Source: an uncultured Thermomicrobiales bacterium
Lineage (GTDB): Bacteria; Chloroflexota; Chloroflexia; Thermomicrobiales; UBA6265
Length of the DNA stretch: 18,529 bases
Direction of reading: 5' to 3'
Assembly (NCBI GenBank): GCA_902806375.1
Contig: CADCWK010000379.1
Coordinates: forward strand, 1-18,529
Shown: piece by piece, positions 1-7,467 of the stretch
Layout: each line of letters starts with the position of its first letter
How positions within the stretch are numbered: position 1 is the stretch's first letter
Notes under the pieces: generated by a model
Told to the model about the DNA's origin: nothing
Seen by the model: only the letters and a program-made list of their open reading frames with translations
Databases searched by the model: none
Program-made: the position numbers and the translations under genes

Positions 1-44
1 CCGCGTCGGCAACGAGATCAGGTAGGTTCGTCCATCGTGACGCC

Positions 45-98
45 CCGGACAAGACGAACGCCCGCACCGTCGACGGCGCGGGCGTTCGTCTTGTCCGG
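45..98. terminator. Long perfect inverted repeat, probable bidirectional terminator
   Basis: Two 21-base arms (45-65 and 78-98) are exact reverse complements. The 12-base centre (66-77) is itself palindromic at CCGTCGACGG, so only one A/C mismatch breaks a 54-base dyad. The arms carry GAACGCCCGC / GCGGGCGTTC followed by the T-rich GTCTTGTCC, similar to the diluted T-tract terminators of high-GC bacteria. It lies about 210 bases beyond the crtI stop, so it could end crtI transcription from the right and an unseen gene from the left. The structure is seen directly; terminator function is inferred. Confidence 0.6.
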
Positions 99-311
99 AG
101 ACTCATCCCGGTCGTGTCAGCTGTCGCCTCGTCCCGGCGGCACCGAGACGACTGGCGGTCCTGGAAGCGGCACCCGTGGCTTCGACGGCCCGCGCCGATG
201 GCGCGACGGCCAGAGGACCTGAGCGCCCGGATCGCGCTCCGTATCCCCGTGACGGGAACCCGGTGCCGCCCGCCGATTCCACCCGTGGATCGGCCGCTTG
301 GTGACCGGCGC
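99..311. other. Non-coding spacer downstream of crtI
   Basis: No ORF here shows recognisable protein sequence; the short frames present are GC-rich shadow frames with low-complexity Arg/Pro/Gly translations. One smaller hairpin is visible at 187-211, with CGCGCC (191-196) and GGCGCG (200-205) around a three-base loop and flanking GGCC pairs. It could be a second stop or processing site for the crtI message. Confidence 0.4.
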
Positions 312-2018
312 CTAGCGGTTCAGCGTCCGGTCCATGAGCCGCCCGAGTCGACCGGCGGCCAGGTCCTGCCATGAGTCCGAGCCCCGCTCGCCCCGGTCGT
401 CGGCCGCGATGAGGTCGTCGACGATCTTGGCGGACGAGAGGACTCCCGGCATCCCGGCGCCGGGATGCGTCCCGGCCCCGGCGAAGAACAGGTTCGGGAG
501 CTCCTCGCTCCGGTTATGGGGCCGGAACCACGCCGACTGGGTGAGGATCGGCTCCACGGAGAAGGCGGACCCCAGGTAACTGTTCAGCTCGGTGTCGAAG
601 TGCCGCGGATCGATCATGTGCTCGGTGACCAGGTGCCGGCTCAGATCAGGCAGGTAGTTGTCCTCGAGGAAGCCCATGATCCGGTCCCGGTATGGCTTCG
701 CGGCCGTGGCCCAGTCGATCTTCCCGCCGAGATGGGGGACCGGGGAGAGGACGTAGAACGCGTCGCAGCCGTCCGGCGCCAGTGACGGATCGGTCAGCGT
801 CGGAACGTGCAAGTAGAGGGAGAAATCGTCCGAGAGCGTCTTCTTCGTGAAGATGTCCTTGAGCAAGCCGCCGTAGCGCGGACCGAGAATGATGTCGTGG
901 TGACCCAGCTCCGGCCCATCGGTCCCGCGGTACTGCCGGTCGGTGCCGAAGTAGATCACGACGAGCGACATCGAGTAGCGCATCCGCGCCAGCCGACGGT
1001 CCGTGTACTTGCGCCGGACCGACGCGGGCAGCAGCGTCTGGTAGGCGCGCGCCACGTCGCCGTTGCAGACGACGCTGTCGGCCCGGATCTCCTCGCCGGT
1101 CGTGAGCCGGACGCCGCTCGCCTTCCCGCCGTCGACCATGATCTCGCCGACCTCGGCCCCCTGGCGGATCCGGCCGCCGAGTTCGCCGAACAGCCGGACC
1201 AGCCCGTCGACGATGGACCCGGTCCCGCCCATGGCGAACCAGACCCCCCACTCCCGCTCCAGGTAATGGATGAGGGTGTAGATGCTGGTCGTCTGAAAGG
1301 GGTTGCCCCCGACCAGCAGCGGGTGAAACGTCATCACCTGCCGGACGCGCTCGTCCTTCACGAACTTCGAGACGAGGTTGTAGACGGTCCGGTAACTCTC
1401 CAGCCGCATCAGGTCCGGGGCGACCCGCGCCATGTCGAGCGGGGAACTGAACGGCTGGTCGGCCAGCTCGGTGAAGCCCTTGGCGAAGATCCGTTCGGTC
1501 AGCCGGACGAACCGCAGGTAGCCATCGACATCTGACTCGTGCGGCGAGATCCGCTGGATCTCCCGGACCATCTCCGCCGACCGGCCGGTGTAGTCGAAGT
1601 GCTCACCGTCGTGCTCCCCACCGTGGAAGAAGATCCGGTAGAACGGATTGACCGGGACGAGCGAGATGTAGTCCTCGGCCCGACGCCCGGCCAGCTCGAA
1701 CAGGTCGGTCAGCATCCACGGCGCCGTGATGACCGTTGGCCCACCATCGAAGGTAAAGCCGTCCTGACGGTACACGTAGGCGCGGCCGCCGGGCTGGTCG
1801 CGTTTGTCGACGAGCGTCACGTCATGGCCGCGAGCCGCCAGCCGGACGGCTGCCGCGAGGCCACCCAGTCCGGCGCCGATCACGACGATGCGCTGCGGCC
1901 GCTCGGCGCCAGGCAGCCGCCGGTCGCTCGCCGGCCAGACGCCGGGGCCATCGACCACCGCCGGTTCGATGATCGCCGGGTCCGACACCGTGGCGGCTGT
2001 CGTGGAGAAGGTATCCAT
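312..2018 (-). CDS. crtI: Phytoene desaturase (CrtI family)
   Basis: FAD-dependent desaturase that converts phytoene towards lycopene-type conjugated carotenoids at the membrane. The protein is 568 residues from the chosen ATG at 2018, which has AAGGA about ten bases upstream. The reading frame stays open 58 codons further, but that stretch is low-complexity and has no comparable ribosome site. Residues 44-77 form the dinucleotide-binding fold (VVIGAGLGGLAAA, then VDKRDQPGGRA), followed by FTFDGGPTVIT. The CrtI signature GAGTHPGAGMPGV lies near residues 514-526. The roughly 43 residues ahead of the FAD motif are longer than usual for CrtI. The gene diverges from the carotenoid operon starting at 2241. 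The number of desaturation steps (three, four or more) cannot be read from sequence. A CrtO/CrtD-type oxidase or desaturase role is less likely, because crtB and a hydratase are close by. Confidence 0.93.
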   Translation of the reverse strand: MDTFSTTAATVSDPAIIEPAVVDGPGVWPASDRRLPGAERPQRIVVIGAGLGGLAAAVRLAARGHDVTLVDKRDQPGGRAYVYRQDGFTFDGGPTVITAPWMLTDLFELAGRRAEDYISLVPVNPFYRIFFHGGEHDGEHFDYTGRSAEMVREIQRISPHESDVDGYLRFVRLTERIFAKGFTELADQPFSSPLDMARVAPDLMRLESYRTVYNLVSKFVKDERVRQVMTFHPLLVGGNPFQTTSIYTLIHYLEREWGVWFAMGGTGSIVDGLVRLFGELGGRIRQGAEVGEIMVDGGKASGVRLTTGEEIRADSVVCNGDVARAYQTLLPASVRRKYTDRRLARMRYSMSLVVIYFGTDRQYRGTDGPELGHHDIILGPRYGGLLKDIFTKKTLSDDFSLYLHVPTLTDPSLAPDGCDAFYVLSPVPHLGGKIDWATAAKPYRDRIMGFLEDNYLPDLSRHLVTEHMIDPRHFDTELNSYLGSAFSVEPILTQSAWFRPHNRSEELPNLFFAGAGTHPGAGMPGVLSSAKIVDDLIAADDRGERGSDSWQDLAAGRLGRLMDRTLNR

Positions 2019-2240
2019 GGGGGGGTGGTCCTTGGTAGCCGAAATCGGGGAGCGGCGCCGGATGTCCGGGGACGAGAGCGGATCGGCGGCCCGGGACCGG
2101 CGATACTGGAGACCGGCACGCCGCGACCGGCGGCCGGATCCGGGAGTGGACGGAGCGAGACGATCCCCGTCGCCCGCGGTCCTCGGCCCCAACTATCGCA
2201 CGCGGCGATTGGCGACCGCGGTCGACTGAGAGACCAGACC
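2019..2240. promoter_or_regulatory. Divergent intergenic region between crtI and the hydrolase operon
   Basis: These 222 bases separate two divergent transcription units, so they should hold promoters for both crtI (-) and the four-gene operon (+). I see no pair of good -35/-10 hexamers. Weak -10-like words occur at GATAGT (minus strand, near 2196) and GATACT (plus strand, near 2102). The position is evidence for shared regulation; the exact promoters are not resolved. Confidence 0.4.
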
Positions 2241-3125
2241 ATGCAGCAGAGCCCGTCTCCGTTCGCCGGCGACCATCACGCCCCGTTCGACTTCGTCCCG
2301 GAGCCGCCGGTCGAATCTCCCCGGCGAGTCGGTGCCCTGCTCCTGCACGGCTTCATGGGCACCCCCGCCGAGCTCCGCCCGCTGGGACGGGCCCTCGCCG
2401 ACCACGGCATCCGGGCGCAGGCACCGTTGCTGCCCGGCTTCGGACCCAACCTCGGTGACCTCAACCGGACGACCGCGAGCGACTGGTCCCACGCCGTCGA
2501 GACGGCATGGAAGCTGGTGCGGGCGGAGGCGGACGTGACGCTGCTGGTCGGATTCTCCTTCGGGGCAGCCCTCGCGCTGGAAACCGCCGCCCGGCAGCCG
2601 CCGGCCGCCCTCGTCCTCATCTCGCCCTACGTCCGGCTGATGGACCTGCCATCGTGGCTGCTCGTCGCCGGTCTGCCCGTCCTGAAACGCACCATCAAGA
2701 CCTTCTCGCCCTACGCCAAGGCCGACTTCCGTGACCCGGAGGTCCGGCGGTTCTTCGGCGAGATGGACCCTGCGCTGGACCTCGACGACCCGGCCACCCA
2801 GGCGTCCCTGCGCGAGCGCTCGACGATCCCGTTCAGCGTGATCGAACAGATGCGGCGGACGACCGACGCGGGGCGGCGGGCGGCAGCCTCGGTCACCGCC
2901 CCGGCGCTCCTGATCCAGGGCACGGGCGACGAGACCTCGACCGTCGCCCGCAGCCGGGCCCTCGGGGCGACCCTGCGGGGACCGCTCACGCTCCGGGAAC
3001 TGGACGCCGATCACCTCATCGTCGACGACCGGAAGCCGTCCTGGCCGGCCGTGCGCGACAGTGTCCTCGCCTTCGTCGACCAGCAGTTCGGCAGCCAGCT
3101 GACGGGCCCGGCGACCACCCGCTGA
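2241..3125 (+). CDS. Alpha/beta hydrolase, carboxylesterase type (COG1647-like)
   Basis: A 294-residue alpha/beta-hydrolase-fold protein resembling the monomeric carboxylesterase/lipase group related to Est30. The oxyanion-hole motif LLLHGFMGTP is at residues 33-42. The nucleophile elbow GFSFG is at 104-108 with Ser106. Probable acid and base are Asp230 (in QGTGD) and His258 (in DADHL). The ATG at 2241 starts just before the first beta strand; upstream of it the frame stays open but reads as low-complexity shadow of crtI and the spacer. No signal peptide is seen, so it is probably cytosolic. It is the first gene of a + strand operon, 51 bases ahead of the glycosyltransferase. The substrate is unknown; a role in acyl-ester turnover of the carotenoid product, or in recycling lipid precursors, is speculation from position. 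Confidence 0.85.
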   Translation: MQQSPSPFAGDHHAPFDFVPEPPVESPRRVGALLLHGFMGTPAELRPLGRALADHGIRAQAPLLPGFGPNLGDLNRTTASDWSHAVETAWKLVRAEADVTLLVGFSFGAALALETAARQPPAALVLISPYVRLMDLPSWLLVAGLPVLKRTIKTFSPYAKADFRDPEVRRFFGEMDPALDLDDPATQASLRERSTIPFSVIEQMRRTTDAGRRAAASVTAPALLIQGTGDETSTVARSRALGATLRGPLTLRELDADHLIVDDRKPSWPAVRDSVLAFVDQQFGSQLTGPATTR

Positions 3126-3176
3126 GCCGGGCACCGACCGACCCGCCGAACGATCTCACCGGGGAGTCCCCACGAC

Positions 3177-4424
3177 GTGTCCAGACGCCACCCTGCCCTG
3201 AGCCGCTCGGGCTCGCCGATCCTGGCAGCCATCGTCCTGCTCGTCGGATCCGTGCAGGCGTTCCTGGCGGCGCGGGTCGTCCTGCGGCTGATCCGGACGG
3301 GCAGCCAGCCGAGCCTGACCGCCACGGCGAGTGACGACGTCGCCGACGATTCGGTCACCGTGCTCGTGCCGGTCCTGAACGAGGCCGAACGGCTCGGTCC
3401 CTGCCTGGCCGGACTGACGGCGCAGGGCCGGGAGGTGAACGCGATCCTGGTCCTCGATGGGGGCTCGACCGATGGGACGGTGGACCTGGCCCGGCAGCAT
3501 GCCCGGCGGGACGATCGCATCCGGGTCATGGACGCCAGCCCCGTCCCGGACGACTGGAACGGCAAGGCGTGGAACCTCCAGTACGGGCTGGGACGGGGAG
3601 CGATCACCACCCCGTGGATCCTCACCGTCGACGCCGATGTCCGGCCGCGCCCCGGGCTCGCCGCGCGGCTGGTCGCCCATGCCGCCGCCAACGACGTGAC
3701 CGTCCTGAGCGGGGCCACCCGGCAGCGGCTCTCCGGGCCCGGAGAAGGGCTGGTCCACCCGGCCCTCCTCACGTCGCTGGTCTACCGCTACGGGATCCCC
3801 GGCGCCGCGACCAGCGATCCGGACGACGTCCAGGCCAACGGCCAGTGCATGCTGATCCGCCGTGACGCCCTGGAGACCATCGGCGGGTTCGCCGACGGCC
3901 GGCATTCCGTCTGTGAGGACGTGACGATCGCCCGGCGTCTGGCGATCGGTGGTCACCGGGTCGGCTTCGCGGAGACGGGCGACCTGGTGGAGGTCGCGAT
4001 GTACGGCAGCGCCGGCGAGGCATGGGCGAACTGGCCCCGGTCGCTGACGATGCGGGACCAGTTCGCCGGGCACGCGGTCGCCACGCGCCTGGCGGAAGTC
4101 ACCTTCGTCCAGGGGCTGCCGCTCGTCATTGCGCTCGGAACGGCACTCCTCGGGAGGCGGCATCACTACCCAAGCGGGTCCGGGGCGGGCATCGGCAGCC
4201 GCCATTGGGGAGCACGCCGTGCGGTAGAGTTGGTCATCGCCCTGAACCGCGGGCTGGTCATGCTTCGCATCGGCGTGCTGGTCGGCATGGTCCGGGCCTA
4301 TGAGCGCCCACCCGTCACCTACTGGTTGTCGCCGCTGCTCGATGCCCCGGTCGCCGTCCGCCTGATCCAGTCGGCCCTCCGCCGGACCCACACCTGGCGC
4401 GGTCGCTCGATCTCCCGGTCATGA
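3177..4424 (+). CDS. Membrane family 2 glycosyltransferase, probable carotenoid glycosyltransferase (CruG/CruC/CrtQ-like)
   Basis: A 415-residue GT2 enzyme, probably transferring a sugar onto a hydroxylated carotenoid. The GTG start at 3177 has GGGGAG (3161-3166) ten bases upstream. One membrane helix at about 14-36 precedes the GT-A domain: VPVLNEAERL (64-73), DGGSTDGT (94-101), WNGKAWN (127-133), the metal-binding DAD at 152-154, NGQCMLIRRDALETIGGF (221-238) and the ED pair 247-248. Two or three hydrophobic segments follow at about 305-325 and 350-372, and the end TYWLSPLLDAP...WRGRSI resembles CrtQ/HpnI-type transferases. It sits directly upstream of the cruF-like gene, a pairing known from carotenoid 2'-O-glycoside pathways. 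Sugar donor and exact hydroxyl acceptor are not determined. Its TGA overlaps an ATG at 4421, but the next gene more likely starts at 4490. Confidence 0.85.
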   Translation: MSRRHPALSRSGSPILAAIVLLVGSVQAFLAARVVLRLIRTGSQPSLTATASDDVADDSVTVLVPVLNEAERLGPCLAGLTAQGREVNAILVLDGGSTDGTVDLARQHARRDDRIRVMDASPVPDDWNGKAWNLQYGLGRGAITTPWILTVDADVRPRPGLAARLVAHAAANDVTVLSGATRQRLSGPGEGLVHPALLTSLVYRYGIPGAATSDPDDVQANGQCMLIRRDALETIGGFADGRHSVCEDVTIARRLAIGGHRVGFAETGDLVEVAMYGSAGEAWANWPRSLTMRDQFAGHAVATRLAEVTFVQGLPLVIALGTALLGRRHHYPSGSGAGIGSRHWGARRAVELVIALNRGLVMLRIGVLVGMVRAYERPPVTYWLSPLLDAPVAVRLIQSALRRTHTWRGRSISRS

Positions 4425-4477
4425 CGATGTCCGTTCCCGATCCCGGACCGCCGGACGCACCCCACCATTCCGACCCC

Positions 4478-4483
4478 AGGAGA
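4478..4483 (+). promoter_or_regulatory. Ribosome binding site deciding the cruF start
   Basis: AGGAGA lies seven bases before the ATG at 4490. An earlier in-frame ATG at 4421 overlaps the previous stop codon (ATGA) and has no comparable site, so the 4490 start is preferred. Confidence 0.7.
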
Positions 4484-4489
4484 CCCACC

Positions 4490-5515
4490 ATGACCACCGC
4501 CGAGGGCCATCTCGCCACCGACCACCGCGCCATGACCACCACGGTCGATGAGGCCGAGGACACCAGCCCCGTCACCGTCTGGGGCTCAGCGGCGTCCGCG
4601 TCGGCCAAGGCCGCGTGGGGCGGGACCGTGGCGCACATCATGGCGATGATCTTCGCGCTGGCCGGGATCCTCTACGTCATCCCCAATATCACCGAAGTCC
4701 TGGCGAGCAATCCCCGGGCGATCGACATCTACAACTTCGGGATGGAGTACGGCGGCGCCACCCACATGATCTTCGGGGCGATCGCCGTCTTCGCCATGGG
4801 GGTCATGGTCGTCGGGCTCCGGCGGACGTTCCTGTTCTTCGTCCTGGCCTACCTGATCTCGGCGGCGTCCGAACTCGTCGGGACCAGCACCGGCTTCCCG
4901 TTCGGGAACTACAACTACACCGACTACCTCGGCTACCGATTGGTCGACCACGTCCCGTTCACCATCCCCCTGTCGTGGTTCTACATGGGGATGGCGTCCT
5001 ACTTCCTCGCCCGGCTGGTCGTCTGGATGGTCGGCCACCGGCTGAGCAACAACGGTCGCGAGATCACGACGATCCTGCTGGGCAGCTACTTCGTCGTCGT
5101 CTGGGACCTCGTCCTGGATCCGGCGATGGCCCATGAGGACCTGGTCATCCGGTTCTGGGAATGGGAGGTCGAAGGCGCCTACTTCGGGATGCCGATCCAG
5201 AACTACGTGGGCTGGGGGTTCACCGCGATCCTGTTCATGGCACTGGGGCGGCTGTCATGGAACGGCGGGATTGTCCCGAGCCGGATCCCGGTCATGCTGC
5301 CGGTCATCCTCTATGGCTCCAACATCGTCTTCGCCGCGGGCCTGAGCCTGAGCGTCGGTCTCTGGATCCCGATCGTGCTCTGCGTCTCCCTGGTTGTCCT
5401 CCCGGTCGTGGTCGCGTGGACGATCCGCCGCTCCGCTCCGCCCGCCCGGCGTCCCATCGTCCGTCCGGTGGTCGGGGGTCAGATCGCCGGCGACAGCACC
5501 CCGCGGGGCGCATGA
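4490..5515 (+). CDS. cruF: Carotenoid C-1',2'-hydratase family membrane protein (CruF)
   Basis: A 341-residue multi-pass membrane protein of the carotenoid biosynthesis family (PF04240/DUF422), whose characterised members, cyanobacterial CruF and a Deinococcus homologue, add water across the terminal double bond of acyclic carotenoid ends to give a tertiary hydroxyl. Hydrophobic segments lie at about 46-66, 92-110, 113-130, 158-182, 194-210, 240-254, 267-288 and 291-311. Family motifs are clear: E128 with TGFPFGNYNY (134-143), WDLVLDP (205-211) and WEWEVEGAYFGMPIQN (223-238) followed by GW. The first 40 residues are polar and variable. The gene follows the glycosyltransferase by 65 bases and precedes the acyltransferase by 28, consistent with hydration, then glycosylation, then possible acylation. 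An extra N-terminal 23 residues would result if translation began at 4421. Confidence 0.9.
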   Translation: MTTAEGHLATDHRAMTTTVDEAEDTSPVTVWGSAASASAKAAWGGTVAHIMAMIFALAGILYVIPNITEVLASNPRAIDIYNFGMEYGGATHMIFGAIAVFAMGVMVVGLRRTFLFFVLAYLISAASELVGTSTGFPFGNYNYTDYLGYRLVDHVPFTIPLSWFYMGMASYFLARLVVWMVGHRLSNNGREITTILLGSYFVVVWDLVLDPAMAHEDLVIRFWEWEVEGAYFGMPIQNYVGWGFTAILFMALGRLSWNGGIVPSRIPVMLPVILYGSNIVFAAGLSLSVGLWIPIVLCVSLVVLPVVVAWTIRRSAPPARRPIVRPVVGGQIAGDSTPRGA

Positions 5516-5543
5516 ACCCGCTCACCCGAGGAGCGGCGGAACC

Positions 5544-6317
5544 ATGACGACGACTCCGGCCCAGGGTGGCTCTCTCATACCGGGCGCCAGCGCCGTCGCG
5601 GCCCGGATGGCCGACAGGACGATCCGGCTGACCGCCCTCGGGCTGATGCGCGGGAAGGTCGACCTCGCGGTCAGCGGCCAGGACAACGTCCCGCGGACCG
5701 GGCCGGTGGTCCTGGCCGCCCGGCACTACCACCACCTCTTCGACGGCACATCGCTCCTGACGACGATCGGTCGCCCGCTCCGGGTCATGGTCGCCCTGGA
5801 CTGGGTCGACGCCGGTCCCCGGCGCCGGATCGCCGAGCGGATGTGCGCGATGGCCGGCTGGCCGGTCGTCCTCCGCCCCGACGCCGAGCTCTACCGGCCG
5901 GACCTGGCCGCCGACCCGGTCCGCACCGCGACCTATCAGCGCGAGACCACCGGATACCTGAAACGGGCGGCGGGGCAGAGCGTCGAGATCCTCCGGCGCG
6001 GCGAGGCCATGCTGATGTTTCCCGAGGGCTACCCGAACATCGACCCGTCCTTCACACCCAAGAGCGAGCGGACCGACGACTTCCTGCGGACGCTCCCCGG
6101 CGCCGTCCGGATCCCCCTGCTGGCACAGTCGACCGGGCTGGCGCCGATCCCGATCGTCCCCGTGGGTTTCCACTACCGCCGGACCGGTCACGACGCCTGG
6201 CACATCCAGCTGCGGTTCGGGGAGGCGATGTACGCCAGGGAGCGCGGCGCGGCGGATCGAGCGGTCGAGGAGCTGGGCACGGCCATCCACGCCCTGTCCC
6301 GCGAACCGAACTCATGA
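5544..6317 (+). CDS. Acyltransferase, glycerol-phosphate acyltransferase (PlsC-like) superfamily
   Basis: A 257-residue acyltransferase. The start ATG at 5544 has GAGGAG (5528-5533) ten bases upstream. The superfamily blocks are recognisable: a first box AARHYHHLFDG (58-68), MLMFPEGYPN (157-165, equivalent to FPEGTRS) and PIPIVPVGFHYRR (201-213, equivalent to the VPVxP strand). The first box does not have the canonical HX4D spacing: His61 is followed by five residues before Asp67, and His63 by three. It is the last gene of the operon, 28 bases after cruF. By position it could esterify a carotenoid glycoside, as CruD does in green sulfur bacteria, or acylate glycerophospholipid. No membrane-spanning helix is obvious, so it is probably membrane-associated on the cytosolic side. 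The substrate is inferred from context only. Confidence 0.83.
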   Translation: MTTTPAQGGSLIPGASAVAARMADRTIRLTALGLMRGKVDLAVSGQDNVPRTGPVVLAARHYHHLFDGTSLLTTIGRPLRVMVALDWVDAGPRRRIAERMCAMAGWPVVLRPDAELYRPDLAADPVRTATYQRETTGYLKRAAGQSVEILRRGEAMLMFPEGYPNIDPSFTPKSERTDDFLRTLPGAVRIPLLAQSTGLAPIPIVPVGFHYRRTGHDAWHIQLRFGEAMYARERGAADRAVEELGTAIHALSREPNS

Positions 6318-6429
6318 CCGGCGGAATCGGTGCAGCCCAGCCGGTGCGGCCGCATCGCCCGGGCGACGACACCGGGTCATGCGGGACCGACGAGGCGCCG
6401 ATCGATCGTGACCCCGCTCCCCCAGGGAC
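6318..6429. other. Convergent spacer between acyltransferase and crtB
   Basis: Both flanking genes end here. No clear hairpin followed by a T-tract is visible. A loop-free palindrome TCGCCCGGGCGA is at 6355-6366. How the two transcripts end is unresolved. Confidence 0.4.
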
Positions 6430-7455
6430 CTAGATCCCCCGCGTCCACAATCCCGCGCCGAGCTGGAGCGAGAGGAAATCGACGGTGATGAGCGGCATCG
6501 CCCGGAGCTTCCGGCGGGTGCTGACGTGGGCCCGGCCGTGGAACGGGTCACAGTCCTGCTCCTCGATCCGGTCGAGGATCTTGCTGTAGAGCCGGCTGAT
6601 GGCGAGGGTCGTCAGCTGGCCCGAGGGACAGAGGGCCGGGATTCCCAGTCGACCGGAGCGGTAGTAGGTCCGCGCCCGCTCGATCTCCATCCGCATCAGG
6701 CCCGGCAGATCGCCGGTGGGTCTCCCGCCCAGGAGGGACGTGGCGTCGATGTCGAACCGGGCGAGGTCGTCCTCGGGCAGGTAGACGCGGCCGAGGCGGG
6801 CGTCCTCGGCGACGTCGCGGAGGATGTTGGTGAGCTGCATCGCGATGCCGAGATCGACCGCGTGCGTCAGCGCCCGGTCGTCCCGGCAGCCGAAGACCGG
6901 TGCCGCAATGAGACCGATCGTTCCCGCGACGCAGTAGCAGTACTCGCGCAGGTCCTCCCAGCTGGTGTAGGCGCGGGGAGTGAGATCCTGGCGCATCCCA
7001 CGGAGCAGATCCAGGACCGGTTGCAGCGGGATGTCATAGCGCGACCGGGCGACCGCGAACGCCACCGCGACGGGGTGCTCCGGCCGGTAGAGCTCGGCTT
7101 CCCACCGGTCCAGCGATGCGGCGACGTCGGCCGGACTGACTTCCCCGGCTTCGTCGACGATATCATCGGCGATGCGACAGTAGGCGTAGGCCGACGCGAT
7201 GGCGTTGCGGCGGTCGATCGCGAGGAAACGACTGCCGAAGGAGAAGGTCCGGGCGTGTTCCCGGAGCAGTTCCCAGCACGGCTCCCAGTCCGGCTCCGAC
7301 TCCAGGTCGACCCAACCGGGGACGGTATCGTGGGGGAGCCGATTGGTCATTTGCGTGGATGATTCACTGGATGGCGCTCGACCGCCGGAGATCCGTTCGG
7401 TCCCGTCCGGCGGCTGATCTGCCGGCGGCGAAATAGTGCGACCGTCCCGCGACAA
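6430..7455 (-). CDS. crtB: Phytoene synthase (squalene/phytoene synthase family)
   Basis: Condenses two geranylgeranyl diphosphates to phytoene, the first committed carotenoid step. The two magnesium-binding aspartate motifs are present (numbering from the TTG start): DDIVD at 97-101, within YAYCRIADDIVDE, and DVAED at 214-218 in QLTNILRDVAEDARLGRVYL. A substrate-binding stretch AGTIGLIA is at 177-184. Two starts are possible. TTG at 7455 has AGAGGTGA (7460-7467) just upstream and gives 341 residues with a disordered, proline-rich 35-residue extension. ATG at 7350 gives the usual family length of 306 residues but has no ribosome site. I chose TTG on ribosome-site evidence; homology length favours ATG. 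The gene converges on the acyltransferase and does not share the crtI promoter. Dehydrosqualene synthase (CrtM) is the alternative product, less likely with CrtI and CruF present. Confidence 0.92.
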   Translation of the reverse strand: MSRDGRTISPPADQPPDGTERISGGRAPSSESSTQMTNRLPHDTVPGWVDLESEPDWEPCWELLREHARTFSFGSRFLAIDRRNAIASAYAYCRIADDIVDEAGEVSPADVAASLDRWEAELYRPEHPVAVAFAVARSRYDIPLQPVLDLLRGMRQDLTPRAYTSWEDLREYCYCVAGTIGLIAAPVFGCRDDRALTHAVDLGIAMQLTNILRDVAEDARLGRVYLPEDDLARFDIDATSLLGGRPTGDLPGLMRMEIERARTYYRSGRLGIPALCPSGQLTTLAISRLYSKILDRIEEQDCDPFHGRAHVSTRRKLRAMPLITVDFLSLQLGAGLWTRGI

Positions 7456-7459
7456 GGAT

Positions 7460-7467
7460 TCACCTCT
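7460..7467 (-). promoter_or_regulatory. Strong ribosome binding site before a TTG start of crtB
   Basis: Reading the minus strand, AGAGGTGA is followed by ATCC and then TTG at 7455. The match to the anti-Shine-Dalgarno sequence is good and the spacing is normal, whereas the ATG at 7350 is preceded by CATCCACGCAA without any such site. Confidence 0.55.

Noticed and set aside
1539..2240. Extension of the hydrolase frame upstream to give 528 residues
   Set aside because: The extension overlaps crtI on the opposite strand and has no hydrolase sequence. The fold begins only after the ATG at 2241.
3156..4391. A 411-codon open frame antisense to the glycosyltransferase gene
   Set aside because: It is the complement of a well-supported gene in high-GC DNA. 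Its translation is Arg/Gly/Asp/Pro-rich with no recognisable domain.
4421..4489. An ATGA overlap that would start cruF 23 codons earlier
   Set aside because: The overlap is attractive for translational coupling, but AGGAGA is perfectly placed for the ATG at 4490, and the extra residues are proline-rich and unlike the family.
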